Assembly (NCBI RefSeq): GCF_900699765.1
Contig: NZ_CAADHO010000001.1
Coordinates: forward strand, 62,001 to 126,000
Length of the DNA: 64,000 bases
DNA from: Desulfoluna butyratoxydans
GTDB taxonomy: Bacteria > Desulfobacterota > Desulfobacteria > Desulfobacterales > Desulfolunaceae
Reading direction: 5' to 3'
Positions 17,272 to 26,163 of the stretch are shown piece after piece. The notes below the pieces were generated by a model. The model was not told the DNA's origin. It searched no databases and saw only the letters and a list, made by a program, of their open reading frames with translations. Made by a program: the position numbers and the translations under genes. Position 1 is the stretch's first letter, and the number at the start of each line of letters is the position of its first letter.

Positions 17272-17796
17272 ATGAAACCCCGACGGCCCGGCCAGGCGCC
17301 CGAACTGTTTGGTGACGTACACACGGAACCCATCCATCACCCGAAGCACTGGAGACACACCTTGAACAAGCAGCCCCTCACTCCCGAGACCTTTTCCCCC
17401 GACATGATGGACACCGACCACATCATGGACGCCATGGACCCCGTCATCCGAAGCGCCCCCCGTATCTGGCCCGCCCTTCTCACTGAACTTGTGGACGTAC
17501 TCACGGACCACCTGGAAACCCGCGAACACATGGACCCGGACCAGGCCATGACCCACGCCCAGGACATCGTGGTGGTCCTCTCCCACCACCTGGGCGGCCG
17601 CAGCATCTACCTGCCCCGGGACGACCGCCTCAAGCGGGCCATCCGGGACGCGGCCATCTACAACGCCTTCACCGGCGACAACCACCGGGAGCTGGCCGCA
17701 AGGAGTAAACTCACCACCGCCCAGATCTACAACATCATCAAAAAGCAGCGCGCCCTGCGCCAGACAAAAAGCCGGGAACCCCTCGCCTGGTCCTGA
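17272..17796 (+). CDS. Mor-family transcription activator
   Basis: About 174 residues; the C-terminal 60 (LPRDDRLKRAIRDAAIYNAF, GDNHRELAARSKLTTAQIYN) are the Mor/C domain of phage Mu, in which Mor switches on middle and C late transcription. The preceding region (AMTHAQDIVVVLSHHLGGRSIY) fits the dimerisation part. The first 45 residues are proline-rich and family-atypical, so a later start such as 17404 (131 residues, close to Mu Mor) is possible; no start has a good ribosome site. It is likely the activator of the tail operon and the target of the divergent repressor. Confidence 0.8.
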   Translation: MKPRRPGQAPELFGDVHTEPIHHPKHWRHTLNKQPLTPETFSPDMMDTDHIMDAMDPVIRSAPRIWPALLTELVDVLTDHLETREHMDPDQAMTHAQDIVVVLSHHLGGRSIYLPRDDRLKRAIRDAAIYNAFTGDNHRELAARSKLTTAQIYNIIKKQRALRQTKSREPLAWS

Positions 17797-17814
17797 TCCC
17801 ATTTAATGCCCCAT

Positions 17815-18420
17815 GATGGGCACGCTTCGCTTTGCCCATCCGACAAAAGCCACGCGCAACATGTTGGATGGGCAAAGGTGGTGCCGTGCCCATGGGGCAC
17901 GGCGGTTGGCGCATCGCCCCATATATTTTTGGTTCCTGCCCAGCATCACCCCTTATGAAGTACCGCTCCCACATGGTCATCCGACGGCTCACTGCCCGAT
18001 GATGGGCACGCTCTGCTTTGCCCATCCTACGAAAACCACGCGCTACATGTAGGATGGGCAAAGGTGGTGCCGTGCCCATCGGGCACGGCGGTTGGCGCAT
18101 CGCCCATATATTTTTGGTTCCTACCCAGCATCACCCCTTATGAAGTGCCGCTCCCACATGGTCATCCGACGGCTCACTGCCCGATGATGGGCACGCTCCG
18201 CTTTGCCCATCATACGAAAACCACGCGCTACATGTAGGATGGGCAAAGGTGGTGCCGTGCCCATCGGGCACGGCAGTTGGCCCATCGCCCCATATATTTT
18301 TGGTTCCTACCCAGCATCACCCCTTATGAAATGCCGCTCCCACATGGTCATCCGACGGCTCACTGCCCGATGATGGGCACGCTCCGCTTTGCCCATCCTA
18401 CGAAAACAACGCACAACGTG
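17815..18420. repeat. Tandem repeat array 1 (185-186 bp period), left of tail operon
   Basis: The word GATGGGCACGCT starts at 17815, 18001, 18186 and 18372, giving three full units and a partial fourth. Each unit contains a long imperfect hairpin: GATGGGCACG...TTTGCCCATCCTAC pairs with GTAGGATGGGCAAA...CGTGCCCATC. The spacer between hairpins includes CATATATTTTTGGTTCCTAC. Open frames here are repeat-derived, not genes. The same core forms the array at 31139-31960. Confidence 0.9.
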
Positions 18421-18577
18421 TGAGAACAACCAACCTTGCCATGCTTCCCTTTTTTTAAACCCTTCAACCCCACCTCCATCCCATGCCGTGGTTTACTCTG
18501 CACCGCCCCTCCACGGGCAAAAATCGTAAAGCACCCTGCTTTTCAACCAACATCACCACACATCCCAAGGAGACCTT
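18421..18577. other. Leader of tail operon
   Basis: No gene is seen. This is the first unique sequence after array 1 and is the likely place for a Mor-dependent late promoter; no motif can be assigned with confidence. Confidence 0.3.
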
Positions 18578-18928
18578 ATGGAGCAGCACCCCACTGATTA
18601 CGCATCCCTCCGGTTCTGGTTCAACATCGTCCAGTACCTCATCACCCTGGCCGTGAGCCTCTACGTCTGGTTCAACTCCCGGCTCAATGCCAAGGCCCAG
18701 GAACTCAAAGAGCTCGCCCGACGGCTTGATAAGGCAAAAACTCAGATGGACGGGCGAATCACCCGCCTGGAAACCGACATGGCCCACGCCCTCTCCCACG
18801 AAGACCTCGCCGCGGTCTACGACCGGCTCAACGACATGGCCGAGCAGGTGGCCGGTCTCTCCGGCAAGATGGACGGAGTCAAAGGTGCCGTGGACATGAT
18901 TCAGGCCCACCTGCTGAACGACCATTAA
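18578..18928 (+). CDS. DUF2730 (phage Mu gp25-like) protein
   Basis: 116 residues: an N-terminal membrane segment at about 13-33 (FWFNIVQYLITLAVSLYVWF), then a charged coiled coil (AKAQELKELARRLDKAKTQM onward). This matches DUF2730, found in Mu-like phages immediately before the head genes; its role is unknown. The start follows CCAAGGAGACCTT. Here it is followed directly by the gp37-like gene, so everything that lies between genes 25 and 37 in Mu (terminase, portal, capsid) is missing. Confidence 0.75.
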   Translation: MEQHPTDYASLRFWFNIVQYLITLAVSLYVWFNSRLNAKAQELKELARRLDKAKTQMDGRITRLETDMAHALSHEDLAAVYDRLNDMAEQVAGLSGKMDGVKGAVDMIQAHLLNDH

Positions 18929-19073
18929 CAAAAAATGTCCCGCCCTGTTTGCAGTGAAACGTTTGAAACCCAACGATACCGGGGGTTGCGTAGAATGGCA
19001 CCCATCAGTGAGCGATCAACCCCAAAAACCTGACGGAGTGAGACAACATTCCGTCATCCATAAGGAGAGCCCC

Positions 19074-19607
19074 ATGCACATCGCATCTTTGCTTCGCGCC
19101 ATCTGCGCGGACCTCACCCGCACTTTTCCCGGACTGGCCGCGTGCACCCCCTGCCTGGGCGACCTCGCTCCCGAGACGATCCCTGAAGGCGGAGACGACG
19201 GGCCCCGTGCCTGGATCGCCCTTGCCGGAGCCGATACCGCCCAGGAGACGGCCACCGGTGAGTGGGACCTTCCCCTCTCCCTGGAGGCGGTGATCGCGGG
19301 CCCCGTCACCCCGGACGCCACCCTCCTCAACCTGGTGGAAGGACTCCTTGCTCATATTCCCGGCACCACCTGGGGGTTGGCCAGCGCCCACCCCGCCGGG
19401 GGAGTCGAGGCCAGGGGGTGCCCCTCCCACCCCCTGGCCTCCGGAGAACGGGCTGTCTGGACCCTCACCTGGAACCAGATGCTGCGCCTGGGCGAATCCC
19501 TCTGGACCTCCCCGGCGCAGCATCCCACCCGCCTCTTCACGGGCCAGGCCCCCAACATCGGCCCGGGCCATGAAGACGACTACACAACCCTGGAGGTGAC
19601 CCCATGA
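19074..19607 (+). CDS. Gp37-like phage tail protein (putative)
   Basis: 177 residues, start fixed by AAGGAGAGCCCC before the ATG. The sequence is not strongly diagnostic: MHIASLLRAICADLTRTFPG, then ARAWIALAGAD-like and WDLPLSLEAVIAG segments resembling the DUF1834/Gp37 group that sits just upstream of baseplate gene V in many Mu/P2 hybrids. Its stop overlaps the V gene start (ATGA). It may be a tail-terminator or completion protein. The open frame extends upstream to 18954 but that part lacks a ribosome site. Confidence 0.5.
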   Translation: MHIASLLRAICADLTRTFPGLAACTPCLGDLAPETIPEGGDDGPRAWIALAGADTAQETATGEWDLPLSLEAVIAGPVTPDATLLNLVEGLLAHIPGTTWGLASAHPAGGVEARGCPSHPLASGERAVWTLTWNQMLRLGESLWTSPAQHPTRLFTGQAPNIGPGHEDDYTTLEVTP

Positions 19608-20179
19608 TGACCGAACTGGAGTACCGCATCGCTGAACTGGAACGACGCCTCCGAAGCCTGCTCCTCGTGGGCACGGTCCAGGAACTGGATGAAAAAACAG
19701 CCCGCGTCCGGGTGGCGTCAGGGGGAATTGTCACGGACTGGCTTCCCTGGCTCACCCGCCGGGCAGGCCCCGACAGCCAGTGGTGGGCCCCGGAACCCGG
19801 AGAACAGGTGATGCTCCTTTGCCCCTGCGGGGACCCGGCCCTGGGGGTGGCACTTCCCGGCATTCCCAGGGACGCGTTTCCTGCACCCGCAGACGTTAAG
19901 ACCGTTCACCGCACCGCTTACCAGGACGGTGCCGTCACCCAGTACGACCGGGAGGCTCATGCCCTCTCCGCCACCATCCCCGGCACCATGGAGGGCACAT
20001 GCAACGGAGATGCCTCCCTCACCTCCGGGGGCAAGGTAACCGTCAAAGGATCCGGGGGCATTATCCACGACGGAGACGGCACAGGGGCCTGCCTGGGCAC
20101 GGTAAACGGACACTGCCTCTGTCCTTTTACAGGCACCCCCCATGTCCACGTGTCCGCAAGCGTCACCTCAACCAAGTAA
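19604..20179 (+). CDS. Baseplate assembly protein V (tail spike)
   Basis: 191 residues, similar to P2 gpV and Mu gp45. The N-terminal helix (MTELEYRIAELERRLRSLL) and OB-fold (VGTVQELDEKTARVRVASG, DWLPWLTRRAGPDSQWWAPEPGEQVMLL) are followed by a beta-rich C-terminal needle. Near the end PHVHVS supplies an HxH pair of the kind that binds iron at the P2 spike tip. It would be the membrane-piercing spike on the tail axis. It overlaps the preceding gene by 4 bp. Confidence 0.88.
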   Translation: MMTELEYRIAELERRLRSLLLVGTVQELDEKTARVRVASGGIVTDWLPWLTRRAGPDSQWWAPEPGEQVMLLCPCGDPALGVALPGIPRDAFPAPADVKTVHRTAYQDGAVTQYDREAHALSATIPGTMEGTCNGDASLTSGGKVTVKGSGGIIHDGDGTGACLGTVNGHCLCPFTGTPHVHVSASVTSTK

Positions 20180-20189
20180 AGGAGGCCAC

Positions 20190-20405
20190 ATGGCCATGAC
20201 AGCCAAAGGCATGGCAGACGCCATCCGAACCCGACAAGGAGCCCTGGAGCCGGTACAGGCGTCCGATCCGGCACAGGCCCAGGCCTTTGCCCAAAAAAGC
20301 CTGGAAGCCCTGTGCCAGGGCATCATCGACGAAATCACCGCCCACGCCGTGGTCACAACCACCTCCGGTGCCCCGGATGGCGAGCACTCCGGCAACATCT
20401 CATAA
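20190..20405 (+). CDS. Small tail-operon protein of unknown function
   Basis: 71 residues starting MAMTAKGMADAIRTRQGALE and ending in a mostly helical stretch with ALCQGIIDEITAHAVV. The ATG has a strong AAAGGAGG site (20179-20186). The position between V and W matches small conserved genes of unknown role in Mu/P2-type tail clusters. No catalytic or membrane motif is seen. Confidence 0.6.
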   Translation: MAMTAKGMADAIRTRQGALEPVQASDPAQAQAFAQKSLEALCQGIIDEITAHAVVTTTSGAPDGEHSGNIS

Positions 20406-20411
20406 GGGCAA

Positions 20412-20610
20412 GCCTCCGGCGGCCCTGCCGGGGGCCAAACTTTTGCCAATTTAGATGCCTTGGGTTTGACAAACAGGTTTAGCTCAATTTCCCACAAGCC
20501 TTCGCGAATGTCCTCGCCCTGAGGAACGAAGGGAGAGGGCATTCGCAACCTGGGATCCAGGGGTGGCGAAGCCACTTAGGCCAAAAAACCCCTGGCCGCC
20601 GGAGGCACGC
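20412..20610. repeat. Dispersed repeat patch between V and W genes
   Basis: Three modules adjoin: a type C fragment (GCCTCCGGCGG to TTTGACAAACAGG, 20412-20480), a type F module (20495-20556), and a block ending CCCCTGGCCGCCGGAGGC near 20608 that pairs with GATCCAGGGG. They fill the gap in an otherwise tightly packed operon. Confidence 0.7.
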
Positions 20611-20658
20611 TTTTCCTGCGCACCTTAACCAGAGAAAGCAATTTTAAAAGGAGAAACA

Positions 20659-21015
20659 ATGCCCGACACGATCCCCGCCGTGGGGATGGACGCTGAAACC
20701 GGCGCCCGACTCTCCGGTTACGACCACTTGAAACAGAGCATCGGCGACATCCTCTCAACGCCCCTGGGTTCCCGGGTCATGCGGCGGGACTACGGCTCCC
20801 GGCTCCCGGAGCTCATGCACGCCCCCATGACCCCGGGGCTCAATGTGGAGATCTTCGCCGCCGTGGCCGAAGCCCTGGCCACCTGGGAAACCCGTTTTCG
20901 CCTGACCCGTGTGGAGTCCGTCTCCGCAGGGCCCGGCCAACTCACCCTCAGCCTGCGGGGAGACTACCTTCCCCTGGGCAAGGAGATCCTCATGGAAGGA
21001 GTGATAGTCCAATGA
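20659..21015 (+). CDS. Baseplate wedge protein W (GPW/gp25 family)
   Basis: 118 residues with the gp25-like fold signature: LKQSIGDILSTPLGSRVMRRDYGSRL, then ALATWETRFRLTRVESVSA and GQLTLSLRGDYLPLG. In P2 and T4 this protein nucleates the inner baseplate and sheath assembly. AAAAGGAG precedes the ATG. It overlaps gene J by 4 bp. Confidence 0.9.
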   Translation: MPDTIPAVGMDAETGARLSGYDHLKQSIGDILSTPLGSRVMRRDYGSRLPELMHAPMTPGLNVEIFAAVAEALATWETRFRLTRVESVSAGPGQLTLSLRGDYLPLGKEILMEGVIVQ

Positions 21016-21905
21016 GCCATGCCCTGCCGACCATTGACCTGACCCGGCTCCCGGCCCCCGACGTTGTCGAGGAACTGAGCTACGAAACCATTTTGGACCA
21101 GTGGAAAGCCACGTTTCGAGACCACTGGGGCCATGCGGAAGACGCCCCCCTGCTGGACCTGGAGTCCGACCCCGTGGTGAAGCTTCTGGAAGCCGGTGCC
21201 TACAGGGAACTTCTGCTCCGCCAGCGCATCAACGACAGCGCCCGGGCCGTGATGCTCGCCTATGCCGTGGGCAGCGATCTTGACAACCTGGCCGCCCTTA
21301 CCCCGGCTGTTCGAAAGGTGATCCACCCCGGGGATCCCAATGCCGTCCCCCCGGTGCCCCCTGTTCTGGAGAGCGACGACGAATTCCGGCGACGCCTCCA
21401 GATGGCCCCGGAGAGTTTTTCCGTGGCCGGGCCCGAAGGTGCCTACCTCTATGCTGCCCTTAAGGTGCCCGGATGCCGGGACGCGTCCGTCACCAACCCC
21501 GGCCCCTGCAAGGTGGAGGTGACCGTGCTGGGCCGAGAAGGAAACGGAACCCCATCTGACGCAGTAGTCCAGGCGGTGGAAACGGCCCTTGCCGACGGCG
21601 ATGTGCGGCCCTTAACCGACGAGGTCACCGTAAAAAAGGCAACCATTTTACCCTACGCCATCCATGCCACCCTGGCCTTTTACGACGGGCCGGACACCCA
21701 GGTGGCAACCAACGCAGCCCGGGATGCCGTGAAGGACTACGTACGATCCCACCACCGGCTGGGAGACGGCATCACCCTCTCAGGGATCTATGCAGCCCTC
21801 CACCAGCCCGGGGTACGCAAGGTCACCTTGACGAGCCCCACGGCGGACATTCCTGCCCTCGCCCACCAGGCCGCCTACTGCACGAACCTGGAGGTAATCG
21901 CATGA
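21012..21905 (+). CDS. Baseplate protein J
   Basis: 297 residues, P2 gpJ/Mu gp47-like (P2 gpJ is 302). It has the J signature LLRQRINDSARAVMLAYAVGSDLDNLAAL, DDEFRRRLQMAPESFSVAGPEGAYLYAAL, and the C-terminal LGDGITLSGIYAALHQPGV. It forms the wedge of the contractile-tail baseplate. ATGA overlaps join it to W and I on both sides. Confidence 0.92.
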   Translation: MSHALPTIDLTRLPAPDVVEELSYETILDQWKATFRDHWGHAEDAPLLDLESDPVVKLLEAGAYRELLLRQRINDSARAVMLAYAVGSDLDNLAALTPAVRKVIHPGDPNAVPPVPPVLESDDEFRRRLQMAPESFSVAGPEGAYLYAALKVPGCRDASVTNPGPCKVEVTVLGREGNGTPSDAVVQAVETALADGDVRPLTDEVTVKKATILPYAIHATLAFYDGPDTQVATNAARDAVKDYVRSHHRLGDGITLSGIYAALHQPGVRKVTLTSPTADIPALAHQAAYCTNLEVIA

Positions 21906-22471
21906 GCATCCTGCCTCCCAACAGCACCCGGCTGGAACGGGCCCTGGACGCAGTGCTTGCTGCCCGGCTGGAGAGCCTGCCCGTGCCCACGGGCCACCTC
22001 TGGGACCCGACCACGTGCTTAAAGGAAACCCTGCCCTGGCTGGCCTGGGCCCTGTCCGTGGACACCTGGGATCCTGCCTGGACCAAGGACCAGAAGCGAC
22101 GGGTCATCAAAAACAGCCCGGCCCTCCACCGCACCAAGGGAACACGACGCGCCGTGGAAGACGCTCTTTCTGCTTTGGGCTTCCGGGTGGAGGTCGAGGA
22201 ATGGTGGGAAAAGTACTCCGAGGAGAGTACCCCTGGCACCTTTGACCTCGTGGTGAAGGTACCCGCCGGATACGCCGTGGACAACGCCACCTACGATGAG
22301 GTGTCTGCCCTGGTAAACCGTGCAAAAAACGCGCGGAGTCAGTTAAGAACCATTTCACTGATCCCCGAGGGCCTGACACAAAAGCCTCTGTTTTCGGCGG
22401 CCACGGCCTCGGGCATCGTCACCACAATCTACCCCCTGGGCCGCATCGGCTTAGGGGACGACGTCAGATAA
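21902..22471 (+). CDS. Tail protein I (baseplate)
   Basis: 189 residues, similar to P2 gpI (176). Characteristic are LPPNSTRLERALDAVLAARL, LPWLAWALSVDTWDP, KRRVIKNSPALHRTKGTRRAVEDAL and VNRAKNARSQLRTISL. It links the wedge to the tail fibres. It overlaps J by 4 bp and is 10 bp ahead of the fibre gene. Confidence 0.92.
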   Translation: MSILPPNSTRLERALDAVLAARLESLPVPTGHLWDPTTCLKETLPWLAWALSVDTWDPAWTKDQKRRVIKNSPALHRTKGTRRAVEDALSALGFRVEVEEWWEKYSEESTPGTFDLVVKVPAGYAVDNATYDEVSALVNRAKNARSQLRTISLIPEGLTQKPLFSAATASGIVTTIYPLGRIGLGDDVR

Positions 22472-22481
22472 AAGGAGCATC

Positions 22482-23648
22482 ATGTCAGATTTCTACACCC
22501 TGTGGACCGACGCCGGGCTGCAACAAATCGGCGCCTCGATTGCCCAGGATAAAAAATTTACCATGCCGACGGCGGTGGTGGGAGACGGTGGCGGCAACCC
22601 CGTGATTCCCACCAAGGGAATGACCGACCTTAAAAGCCCTGTATGGGAAGGCCCCATCTCCAGCATCACCCAAAGCCGCACAGACGAGAATGCCTTTGTC
22701 TACGAATTTGCCGTGCCTTTGGACGCGGGCCCCTTCACTGTCCGTGAGGTGGGCCTCAAAGACGAAAGCGGAACCCTGTGCATTGTCGGCAACTTCCCCG
22801 ACACCCCAAAACCTGTGGCAGCAGATGGATCAGGGCGGGACATGGTCATCCGCATCCCCGTCCACTTTGAAAATGCCGACAGCATCAGCCTCACAGTGGA
22901 CCCGCTGGTGGTGGCCAGCAACGGGGACGTGGATCGAAAGATTTCTGCCCACAATAAGCATGGAGAATCACATCGGGATATCCGGGAGGCACTTGATGAT
23001 AAGACGGATCAGGCTACGGAAACAAAGCGCGGCACGGCAGCCATTGCCACCCAGGATGAAGTGGATGCAGGTGAAAGCGCGGTGAAGGTGGTGGTGCCTG
23101 CGAGGCTCAAGGCGTGGTGGGAGTCGGTGAGGACGTGGGAGAATATCAAAGAGAAGCCGATAGTATTTCCACCGTCACCCCATACACACACTCCGGCCCA
23201 AGTCGGCCTTGGAAATATCCCCAACGCGATAAGCGATTCAGTAATAAATGATTCAAGCGAACATCTTGCTACCTCTGCGGCTGTAAAAATTGCTCATGAT
23301 ATGGCGTTAGAAGCTAACAACTATCGGTCTGGCGAAAATGCCTATGGATGGTGGGAAATACTTCCTGACGGAACAATTTTCCAAGGGGGGAAAGTGGACC
23401 CACCTACATGCGTCCCAACGGCAAAAGTTGATGTGACGTTCCCAATAAGATTTCCGAACAAATGCGAAACATTAACCGCAGTTTCAGGCGTATCATCAAG
23501 CAATTACAATGCTCATTCAACATATCGAAAAAGCAGGGCTTATACTTCGTATGGGGCACCCACCAATGGAGGATGCCATGGTCAATTATTCATTGATAAC
23601 TATTCGGGTAATGGCCGAATAGTCTGGTGGTTTGCAAAGGGGAAATAA
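22482..23648 (+). CDS. Tail fibre protein (receptor-binding)
   Basis: 388 residues. The N-terminal 150 match the DUF3751 fibre attachment domain (LQQIGASIAQDKKFTMPTAVVGDG, FTVREVGLKDESGTLCIVGN). Then RGTAAIATQDEVDAGESAVKVVVPARLKAWW, a fibre repeat, and a C-terminal gp53-like tip (WWEILPDGTIFQGGKV, VTFPIRFPNKCETLTAV). It is much shorter than P2 gpH (669), giving a short fibre. From about 22,940 base composition falls well below that of the neighbouring genes, so the receptor tip looks exchanged. The start has AAAGGAG. The target would be a surface glycan of competitors; which is unknown. Confidence 0.88.
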   Translation: MSDFYTLWTDAGLQQIGASIAQDKKFTMPTAVVGDGGGNPVIPTKGMTDLKSPVWEGPISSITQSRTDENAFVYEFAVPLDAGPFTVREVGLKDESGTLCIVGNFPDTPKPVAADGSGRDMVIRIPVHFENADSISLTVDPLVVASNGDVDRKISAHNKHGESHRDIREALDDKTDQATETKRGTAAIATQDEVDAGESAVKVVVPARLKAWWESVRTWENIKEKPIVFPPSPHTHTPAQVGLGNIPNAISDSVINDSSEHLATSAAVKIAHDMALEANNYRSGENAYGWWEILPDGTIFQGGKVDPPTCVPTAKVDVTFPIRFPNKCETLTAVSGVSSSNYNAHSTYRKSRAYTSYGAPTNGGCHGQLFIDNYSGNGRIVWWFAKGK

Positions 23649-24098
23649 ATGACACGATACATTGATCGAGAAACACACTGCGAGTTGATTCCCGGAATCC
23701 ATGAAGTAACTGACGCTCTGAAATTCCCTGATGGACATTTTTTGTTTCGACCTATTCCCGAAGATAAATGGCTTATATGGGAGAATGAAACCCCTGTATT
23801 GCAAAGCATATCAGCAACAATTGCCGAACTAAAAGAGACTCTCCGATTTGAACGCGACACCAAGATTTCAGAGGCATACAGCCCCGCCATCCAACAACTC
23901 ACACGCTGGATAGACAACAACAGGGATGCCCCAGATGCCCGGGCCTACTATACCCGGCAGCGGAATGCCTGGCACGCCTGGGCCGATGCCCTGTGCACCC
24001 TGCCGGACCAGCCCGGATTTCCCTGGCCCGAGGGTGAGGTACCCTGGCCGGAGCAGCCCCCCAGGCCGACACCATACGACGCAACCAATAACGGTTAA
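23649..24098 (+). CDS. Tail fibre assembly chaperone
   Basis: 149 residues directly after the fibre gene. LKFPDGHFLFRPIPEDKWLIWENETPVL and the C-terminal WHAWADALCTLPDQPGFPWPEGEVPWPEQP are typical of tail fibre assembly (P2 gpG/Tfa) and tail-assembly chaperone proteins. Its first half is AT-rich like the fibre tip and its second half is GC-rich like the rest of the operon, consistent with fibre tip and chaperone N-terminus being swapped together. Confidence 0.8.
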   Translation: MTRYIDRETHCELIPGIHEVTDALKFPDGHFLFRPIPEDKWLIWENETPVLQSISATIAELKETLRFERDTKISEAYSPAIQQLTRWIDNNRDAPDARAYYTRQRNAWHAWADALCTLPDQPGFPWPEGEVPWPEQPPRPTPYDATNNG

Positions 24099-24152
24099 CC
24101 GCCGGATTACCGGCACCCACGAGAGATATCAACACACAAGGAGACAAGCATT

Positions 24153-25340
24153 ATGAGCGAAACATTCCTGCACGGCATTGAAACCATTGAGATCGACGAC
24201 GGCACCCGGCCCATTCGCACCGTCAAGAGCGCGGTCATCGGCCTCATCGGCACGGCACCCGACGCCGACAATGCCCTTTTTCCCGTCAACACCCCTGTCC
24301 TGATCCCCGGTACGCCCAGGGCGGCAGCTCCCCTGGGGGACAAGGGCACCCTCAAGGCGGCCCTGGACGCCATCTTTGACCAGGCCGGAGCCATGGTGGT
24401 AGTGGTGCGCGTGGACGAAGGCGCCGATGACGCAGCCACCCTCACCAATGTCCTGGGCGATTCGTCCACCGGCACCGGCGTTCATGCCTTTCTGGCCGCG
24501 GAAAGCGTTGTCAAGGCAAGCCCCCGTCTCCTCTGCGCCCCCGGCTTTACCGGCACCCGCACAGGAGATGACGCCAACCCCGTGGTGGCCGAACTCCAGG
24601 GCCTGGCCGAAAAAATGCGGGCCGTTGTCATTGCCGACGGCCCCAACACAAACGCCACCGATGCCATCGCCTATCGGGAGACCCTGGGCAGCGACCGCGT
24701 GTTTGTGGTGGACCCTGGCGTCAAGGTGTGGGACCCCGCCACCAAGGCCAATGCGGTGCAGCCCGCTTCGGCAAGGGTTGCGGGCATGATCGCCAAACGG
24801 GACGCGGAAAAGGGCTTCTGGTGGAGCCCCTCCAACCAGCCCGTCAACGGCATTGTGGGCACGGCGCGGCCCGTGGCCTTTCACATGAGCGACCCCGCCT
24901 CCGAGGCCAACCGCCTCAATGAGAAGTGCGTGGCCACCATCGTTCAGAAGAACGGCTACCGCCTCTGGGGCAACCGCACCACGGCCACCGACCCCATGTG
25001 GGCCTTCCTCTCCGTGCGCCGCACCGCGGACATGATCTACGAGAGCATCGAGGAAGCCTTCCTCTGGGCCATGGACCGGCCCATGAGCGCCAACCTCGTT
25101 CTGGACATCCAGGAGAGCGTGGGCTCCTACCTCCGGCACCTCAAAGCCGTGGGCGCCATCCTCGGCGGCTCCTGCTGGCTCGACCCTGAGCTCAACAGCC
25201 AGGAACAGCTCATGGCGGGCAAGCTCTACCTGGACTTCGACATCGAACCCCCTGCGCCCCTGGAGCACCTCACCTTCCGAGCCCACAGGGACAACGGGCA
25301 CTACACCGAGCTGGTGAACCAGGTTCTTTCTGCCTCATAA
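24153..25340 (+). CDS. Tail sheath protein (P2 FI-like)
   Basis: 395 residues against 396 in P2 FI. Diagnostic segments are HGIETIEIDDGTRPIRTVKSAVIGLIGTAPDAD, PASARVAGMIAKRDAEKGFWWSPSN and the C-terminal ELNSQEQLMAGKLYLDFDIEPPAPLEHLTF. This is the contractile sheath, the strongest single indicator of an R-type (contractile) particle. AAGGAGA precedes the ATG. Confidence 0.95.
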   Translation: MSETFLHGIETIEIDDGTRPIRTVKSAVIGLIGTAPDADNALFPVNTPVLIPGTPRAAAPLGDKGTLKAALDAIFDQAGAMVVVVRVDEGADDAATLTNVLGDSSTGTGVHAFLAAESVVKASPRLLCAPGFTGTRTGDDANPVVAELQGLAEKMRAVVIADGPNTNATDAIAYRETLGSDRVFVVDPGVKVWDPATKANAVQPASARVAGMIAKRDAEKGFWWSPSNQPVNGIVGTARPVAFHMSDPASEANRLNEKCVATIVQKNGYRLWGNRTTATDPMWAFLSVRRTADMIYESIEEAFLWAMDRPMSANLVLDIQESVGSYLRHLKAVGAILGGSCWLDPELNSQEQLMAGKLYLDFDIEPPAPLEHLTFRAHRDNGHYTELVNQVLSAS

Positions 25341-25647
25341 CCAGGGGATATATCCCCTGGACCCCAAGTTCGCGAATGCTCCGTCCCTTCGCTTGTCGCG
25401 CCGTAGCCCATTGACGTTGAGCAGGTAACAATACCTTGCCATGGACGAAGGCGGATTCCTCAGGGGCGTCACATTCGCTGACGGGCTTCGCCCGCGGAAC
25501 ATCACCGGTGGTGACATAACCGCGCAACTATCCATCACCCGACTCTGCCTGAATCAGACCGGGTCATAACCCCAACACACACAGGCCCTTCCCAACATCC
25601 CCACGAAATGGGGCCGGGAGAGCCTTACCCAAACAAGGAGACACCTT
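25341..25647. other. Sheath-tube intergenic region with palindrome and type F module
   Basis: Begins immediately after the sheath stop with the 20-bp perfect palindrome CCAGGGGATATATCCCCTGG (25341-25360). A type F module on the minus strand (about 25373-25480) follows. No gene is seen. The palindrome could stabilise sheath mRNA or reduce read-through; it has no T-tract. Confidence 0.6.
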
Positions 25648-26151
25648 ATGTTGCCTAAAAAATTAAAGAACTTTACCGCCTTTGTGGACGGATTCGGCTA
25701 CGCAGGTAAGATTACCGAGCTCGAACTCCCCAAGCTCACCCTCAAAACCGAAGAGCTCCGCGCTGGCGGCATGGACGCCCCTGTTGAGGTGGACATGGGC
25801 ATGGAAAAGCTCGAAGCCACCCTCACCTTTGGTGAATACAGCGAAGCGATCTACAAAAAATTCGGCCTGGTGAACGGAAAAGCCGTGAGCCTCACCCTCC
25901 GCGGTGCCCGCCAGAACGATGAAGGCACCGATGAGATCATCATCAACCTCCAGGGCGGCTTCAAAGAACTGGACGCAGGCTCCTGGAAAGCCGGGGACGA
26001 CACCTCCCTCAAAGCCTCTGTGGCCCTTCGCTACTACAAGCTCACCATCGCGGGCACTGTCCTCATCGAACTCGACGTGGAGAACATGGTCCGCAAAATC
26101 AACGGCGTAGACCAGCTCCTCGAACAGCGCCAGGCGTTGGGATTTAAGTAA
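25648..26151 (+). CDS. Major tail tube protein (P2 FII-like)
   Basis: 167 residues (P2 FII is 172): KKLKNFTAFVDGFGYAGKITELELPKLTLKTEELRAGGMDAPVEVDMGMEKLEATLTF and the C-terminal LRYYKLTIAGTVLIELDVENMVRKINGVD match the FII family. It forms the inner tube driven through the target envelope when the sheath contracts. AAGGAGACACCTT precedes the ATG. Confidence 0.94.
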   Translation: MLPKKLKNFTAFVDGFGYAGKITELELPKLTLKTEELRAGGMDAPVEVDMGMEKLEATLTFGEYSEAIYKKFGLVNGKAVSLTLRGARQNDEGTDEIIINLQGGFKELDAGSWKAGDDTSLKASVALRYYKLTIAGTVLIELDVENMVRKINGVDQLLEQRQALGFK

Positions 26152-26163
26152 ATAAGGTTAAAC

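Noticed and set aside
17738-18100. Hypothetical proteins in the tandem arrays (also 31010-31990)
   Set aside because: Open frames on both strands repeat with the DNA unit and encode the same short proline-rich words; none has a ribosome site. They are by-products of GC-rich hairpin repeats.
17815-18420. CRISPR array
   Set aside because: Units are 185-223 bp with conserved spacers and internal hairpins; there are no short repeats with unique spacers and no cas genes.
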